64,000 nucleotides of DNA, taken from contig NW_021167082.1 in NCBI RefSeq assembly GCF_003711515.1, forward strand, positions 2,473,691 to 2,537,690, read 5' to 3'. The stretch's first letter is position 1; each line of letters opens with the position of its first letter. The position numbers and the translations under genes were made by a program. Source of the stretch: Sodiomyces alkalinus F11 (taxonomy: Eukaryota > Ascomycota > Sordariomycetes > Glomerellales > Plectosphaerellaceae). This document shows, one piece after another, positions 60,181 to 64,000 of the stretch. The notes beneath the pieces were generated by a model. The model worked only from the letters and a program-made list of their open reading frames with translations, was not told where the DNA came from and searched no databases.

Positions 60181-61183
60181 GATATCGGCCGAAATATAAG
60201 TTATAGGCGGCATAGGATATACAATGTTATCTTAGCAAGCTTAGACCCCTTATAGGCGGTGTGGTGTGTATAGGTCCGGTATTGTTAGTTGAATGTTTAA
60301 GCTCTATATTTAAAATGAAAACAAAAAATAGGTATTTGCCATAGACCTATAATATATTAATACCTTACTTCTCTAACACACTTATAAAGGTAGTCTAAAA
60401 GCTAAGCGTAAGAAGAGTTATAATCCACGTAGGCTTAAATATAGGAAGCCTAAAAACACCCTTAATATAAGCCACGATATCTTAACTACTAGATACTAGT
60501 AATCCGTAGCTTCTATCTTCTAGGCCAGATATATAGCTAATCTTTAAGATATCTGATTTTAAGGTCATATATATATAAATACCGGATTTCTACACTATTA
60601 TTAGCAAACTCTTAGATCCACGTAAAGGGTCCGGGGGCTATTAAAGGAGGGGGGTAATAAACTACCTTCTATCTATCGTAACCGCCTAGAAATTAGTATT
60701 ACGGATTATTCCGACTAGGACTCCCTTAGACAGGTATTTTCAGAGTTAAGGTCCCTGGTATAGGTGAGATAGGCCGTTATACGTAGTTTAGCTATATTCG
60801 GATATATTAGGATATTCCGTACTTTATATTGGGAAGGCGTAGTTATTCGCAAATATTATTAAAGTAATCCTTATATAACGGAGAATACGGGGGTACTTTT
60901 ACTATTAGAGATACTCTTATTCTTAGTAGACGTTCTCGGTAAACGTTCTTAGTAGCGGACCTAGATTAAGGTTAGTACTATCTTAACCTAATATCTAAAT
61001 GGATTAACTATGTATCGTATCTTTAAGATATAAGTATATAGTAAATATACCTAATAATTACCTTTATCGTATCGCCTTAATAAAAATTTCCGCGATAATA
61101 GTAAAAGTAGTAGAAGTGGTAGAAGTGGTTAAAGTATTAGAAGTAGTAGAAGTAGTAGAAGTGGTAGAAGTCCTGCGTGAATC
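60181..61183. other. RIP-mutated, unassigned sequence with (GTAGAA)n repeat
   Basis: From about 60181 CpA/TpG become scarce and TpA common again, so the stretch was probably repetitive. It matches no other family in the window and no protein motif is readable. At 61098-61170 there are about twelve imperfect units of GTAGAA/GTGGTAGAA. GAATC at 61179-61183 is the expected left target duplication of the next element. Confidence 0.6.
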
Positions 61184-61459
61184 TGTCGTATAGGCACGCG
61201 GGCTACGACGTAGTCCCTAGGAGATCTATGCGTGACTAAGGGCTTCGGACCTCGGGGACCTCGGGTATCAGGATATAATAAGAGTGGATACCGGGAAAGA
61301 CCGGATAGAATCCAAATACAATAATACCTATAATAGAGTCTTCACCACCTATATTAAGGGTATAAGAGACTTGTATATGTGTAACTTAAGATAATACACA
61401 CACACGAGATTTCTGCTCTAATAGGTTTACTAGTATAAGTGCTCTTTTGATATACGCTA
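61184..61459 (+). repeat. Copia-1 copy G1 5' LTR
   Basis: Inverted match of 14920-15205. It keeps CACACACACGAG, where other copies read TATATATACGAG, so it shows the less mutated form of this segment. Confidence 0.92.
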
Positions 61460-61659
61460 GTTATAAGCCCGGTTTATAACGCCTAAACGATAGATATTAA
61501 TATGGCTACCCTATACTACTATAAAAAGTAATCACGTTATTATAAGCACTCTTTAAATAACTATTATTATAATTAGAGTCATTACGCGATTAATTAACCT
61601 ACTACCCTACCTATTGATTAATTAATTAATTAACCGATAAATAAGTAAAGATATCTTCT

Positions 61660-62225
61660 AATATATCTAACGCCGATTAAAAGGCTACCACTCTCGTTAA
61701 CCAGAGGGACTAGGTATCGTGGGAGCGCGTAGTACGCGGTAAATCTGCCACCTACTAGGATAATTATCTTAATCTAAATCTAAGCGATAAGGAGGCCGAC
61801 GCCTACCTCCTCGTTAAGCCTACGCCACGTACCGTTTATAAATACAAAGTAGCCCTTATCGTTAACCCTAACACGGCGGAGGAGGCTAGTTACTCCGTCT
61901 TCTACTATTATACTAGAGGGCGATAAGACTACCAATACCTCGAGCTAAGACCTTATCGCGGCCGCTACCGCTATTACTACAGCTACTACTACTATTATTA
62001 CGGCTACTAGTAAGAAGAAGATAATCGTATATAAGAAGGCTACGGCCGTAACGAAGGAACCACCGATAAGGACACCCACGTTTACTAACGACCTCTCCGA
62101 AAAAGAAAGTATATATTACCTATAAGATCGCTATATATACCGGGAGGAAAAGGCTAACTATAAAGCGTAGTAGAAGGAGTTTAATAAGGTACTATAACTA
62201 GATAAAGACGTTATAGCACCAGATC
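61660..62225 (+). pseudogene. Copia-1 copy G1 gag, N-terminal part
   Basis: Corresponds to 62700-63240 of copy G2 and about 14800-14230 of G0: a helical N-terminal part (YLNLNLSDKEADAYLLVKPTP, about 61785-61830), an Ala/Thr-rich part (about 61880-62060) and a basic segment before RYL-DR-YIYREEKAN. Stops at Gln/Trp positions. Confidence 0.83.
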
Positions 62226-62499
62226 TATCGTATAGGCAGGACTACGACGTAGTCCATAGGAGATCTAGGGGGGATCCACTCCCTGACTAAGGGCTTCGGA
62301 CCTCGGGTATTAGGATATAATAGGGGCGGATACCGGAAAAGACCAAATAGGATCTAAATAATATAGTACCTATAATAGAGTCTTTACTACCTAAATTAAG
62401 GGTATAAGAGACTTATATAGATATAACTTAATATAATATATATATACGAGATTTCTGCTTTACTAAGTTAATTATCTAAGTGCTATTTAATATACGATA
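62226..62499 (+). repeat. Copia-1 copy G2 5' LTR
   Basis: 274 bp, starts TATCGTATAGG (TG changed to TA) and ends ATATACGATA; matches 61184-61459 and, inverted, 306-591 and 14920-15205. Confidence 0.92.
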
Positions 62500-62689
62500 G
62501 TTATAAGCCCGGTTTATAACGCTTAAACGATAAATATTAATAAGGCTACTCCTGTTCTACTATAAAGAAGTAATCACGTCTATATAAGCACTCTTAAATA
62601 ACTATAATCGACCTAATTAGAGTAATTAAAAGATTAATTAACCTACTTATTAATTAACTAACCGATAAATAAAAAACTAGGAAAGATAT

Positions 62690-64000
62690 CTTCTAATATA
62701 TCTAATACCGAATACAAGGCGGCCGTTATTACCCTTATTGACTAGAGGGATTAGGTAGTTTAGGAGCGCGCCGTACGCAGTAAATCAGCCTCCTACCAAG
62801 ATAATTACCTTAATCTAAAGCTAAGCGATAAGGAGGCTAACGCCTATCTCCTCCCTATACCTACGCCGCCTAATATCCGTAAATATAAAGCCCTTATCGT
62901 GGACCCTAAGGCGGAGGAGGCCACGGCTACCCCGTTTTCTACCATCACGGCTACTCTATCTTCTATTATTACGCTAGAGGGCGATAAGGCTATAGACGCT
63001 ACGGACGCTATAGCCACGGCTACCACGGCTAGTACTACGGCGGCCACGGCCGCCGGTAAGAGGAAGACGGCCGCTCGCCGGAAGGTTACGGCCGTAATAA
63101 AAGAACCACCGACTAGGACGCCTATATCTATTAATAACCTCTCTAAAAAAGGGTATACGCGCTACCTATAAGATCGCCGCGTATACCGCGAAGAAAAGGC
63201 AGACTATAATACGTAGTAGAAGGAGTTTAACGAGGTACGCTCTTATATCGAAAGGACCGTCTACACCACGTTATATAGCCTCTTAGCCTAATTATAGGAT
63301 AATACCGTAAATAACCTATAGGCCTAGATTACACTCCTATACGCGTATATAGAACCAATATCTATAAACCTCTATAAGGAAGCCTTAGTCCTATACCGAT
63401 AATACACTATGCCTATAAAGGCTATACCTAAGGATATAGACGCCTAGGTAGTAAGTTAGAAAATAACGATAATATATTATGAATATATAGGCGTTTTAGA
63501 GCTATTAAGCGCGGACTATTAGGTAGAAGACGCGTTAAAAGCTATTAGACTTATCGCCCAGGAATAGAGTAATAACTACCTAGTAAATAACTATAATAAG
63601 ATTACGGAAAATAAGCTAACGATTAATAACTTCGTAAAGGGTTTACGTACGGTTTTTAGTAATATAAAGAGCCTATAATCCTCCGCTATAAAGCCTAGAG
63701 TCGGGAGAGGCACCTTTAATACCCTTAGGAACCTCACTGATACTAAGGATACTACTAATAATCAAGATAATAAAAAGTGTCCTCGTAGTAATATATCTAT
63801 AAAGGCTATCCCTCCCGTAATAAGGAGACCTTATAAGATATATAAGAACCCCTATACTACCGCCGCCTACTAGTATATAAGGCCGGAAATACGCCTTTAT
63901 ATCTAGCGTGGCCGCGAAGATATTATAAAGGTTATAGAAAAGAAGATACGTAACTATAGTTTTAAAAGCCGCGTGGATACCGCGATATAGAAAAGGCGGG
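62690..64000 (+). pseudogene. Copia-1 copy G2 gag (runs off the window)
   Basis: The most readable gag of the family. Sections are YLNLKLSDKEANAYLL, the Ala/Thr-rich open stretch 62899-63171 with a basic patch GKRKTAARRKVTAV, then YIERTVYTTLYSLLA, a helical capsid-like part (DYQVEDALKAIRLIA-E with TAG at Gln positions), and ITENKLTINNFVKGLRTVF near 63600. It ends at 64000 in a basic stretch (KSRVDTAI-KRR). Corresponds to 14790-13440 of G0. Confidence 0.85.

Larger units (their letters stand above)
61184..62225 (+). mobile_element. Copia-1 copy G1, 5' LTR and gag start, interrupted by G2
   Basis: LTR at 61184-61459 (276 bp, TGTCGTATAGG start), then the palindrome GTTATAA-gcccggt-TTATAAC at 61460-61480, a leader and a gag frame from about 61680. 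Gag is cut at 62225 by a second copy of the same family; AGATC (62221-62225) is the likely duplication. The rest of the element lies beyond the window. Confidence 0.9.
62226..64000 (+). mobile_element. Copia-1 copy G2, 5' part
   Basis: LTR at 62226-62499 (274 bp), the palindrome at 62500-62520, gag from about 62690 and the start of the gag-pol junction at the window edge. It is inserted in the gag of copy G1 in the same orientation, and continues past 64000. Confidence 0.9.

Noticed and set aside
61098..61170. Hexamer array as telomeric repeat or CRISPR-like array
   Set aside because: The unit is GTAGAA/GTGGTAGAA, not TTAGGG, without spacers, and the host is a fungus; it is a simple satellite.
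62899..63171. 90-codon Ala/Thr-rich frame as an independent small gene
   Set aside because: It is the open part of Copia-1 gag, with matching sequence at 14276-14527 and 61880-62100 in the other copies.

Overview
This window looks like a filamentous ascomycete (Pezizomycotina) chromosome. The evidence is a four-exon-type fungal gene with short GT..AG introns and CTAAC/CTAAT-like branch sites, a split arginine attenuator peptide uORF upstream of an arginine-specific carbamoyl-phosphate synthase small subunit gene, and about 61 kb of LTR retrotransposons bearing the scars of repeat-induced point mutation (RIP). In the retroelement regions CpA and TpG are nearly absent and TpA is in excess. Gln and Trp codons have become TAG/TAA and ATG starts have become ATA. 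CpG is still common, so the mutator acted in a strict CpA context. Genus cannot be fixed from the sequence.

Layout. Positions 1-57366 are one nest of retrotransposons of six families, resolved here by paired LTRs and target-site duplications (TSDs). The oldest recognisable layer is a Gypsy-2 copy (C1; 1-305 and 15211-15885, minus). It was hit by a Copia-1 element (306-15205, minus, TSD GATCG), which was itself hit by a Gypsy-1 chromovirus (copy A, 1022-9630, plus, TSD ATAAC). C1 was also hit by a second Gypsy-1 (copy B, plus, from 15886). B contains a third Gypsy-1 in opposite orientation (B', 21840-37803, TSD TATAT). B' in turn contains a second Gypsy-2 (C2, 29985-37034, TSD GTTAT). B also contains a Gypsy-3 (D, 38191-45419, TSD AAAAA), and its left end meets a Gypsy-4 (E, 46368-56246) that has no matching TSD. 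A copia-type gag fragment (F, 56247-57366) ends the nest.

57367-60180 is a small unmutated island. It holds the arginine-specific CPSase small subunit gene (arg-2/CPA1 type): a 24-codon attenuator uORF spliced from three exons (57783-58123) and a 459-residue mitochondrial-type protein from three exons (58189-59713). 60181-61183 is RIP-mutated sequence I cannot assign. From 61184 to the end are two more Copia-1 copies, one inserted in the gag of the other and both running off the window.

Most interesting content. (1) Three different chromovirus families (Gypsy-1, -2, -3) each carry, between pol and the 3' LTR, an extra reading frame on the ANTISENSE strand with a Cys-rich knuckle-like motif followed by a helical/low-complexity tail. 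Gypsy-4 instead carries a long sense-strand ORF3 of unknown function. (2) The arginine attenuator peptide is assembled only by removal of two introns, so splicing could decide whether arginine control operates. (3) An apparently intact housekeeping gene survives in a 2.8 kb island inside saturated RIP territory.
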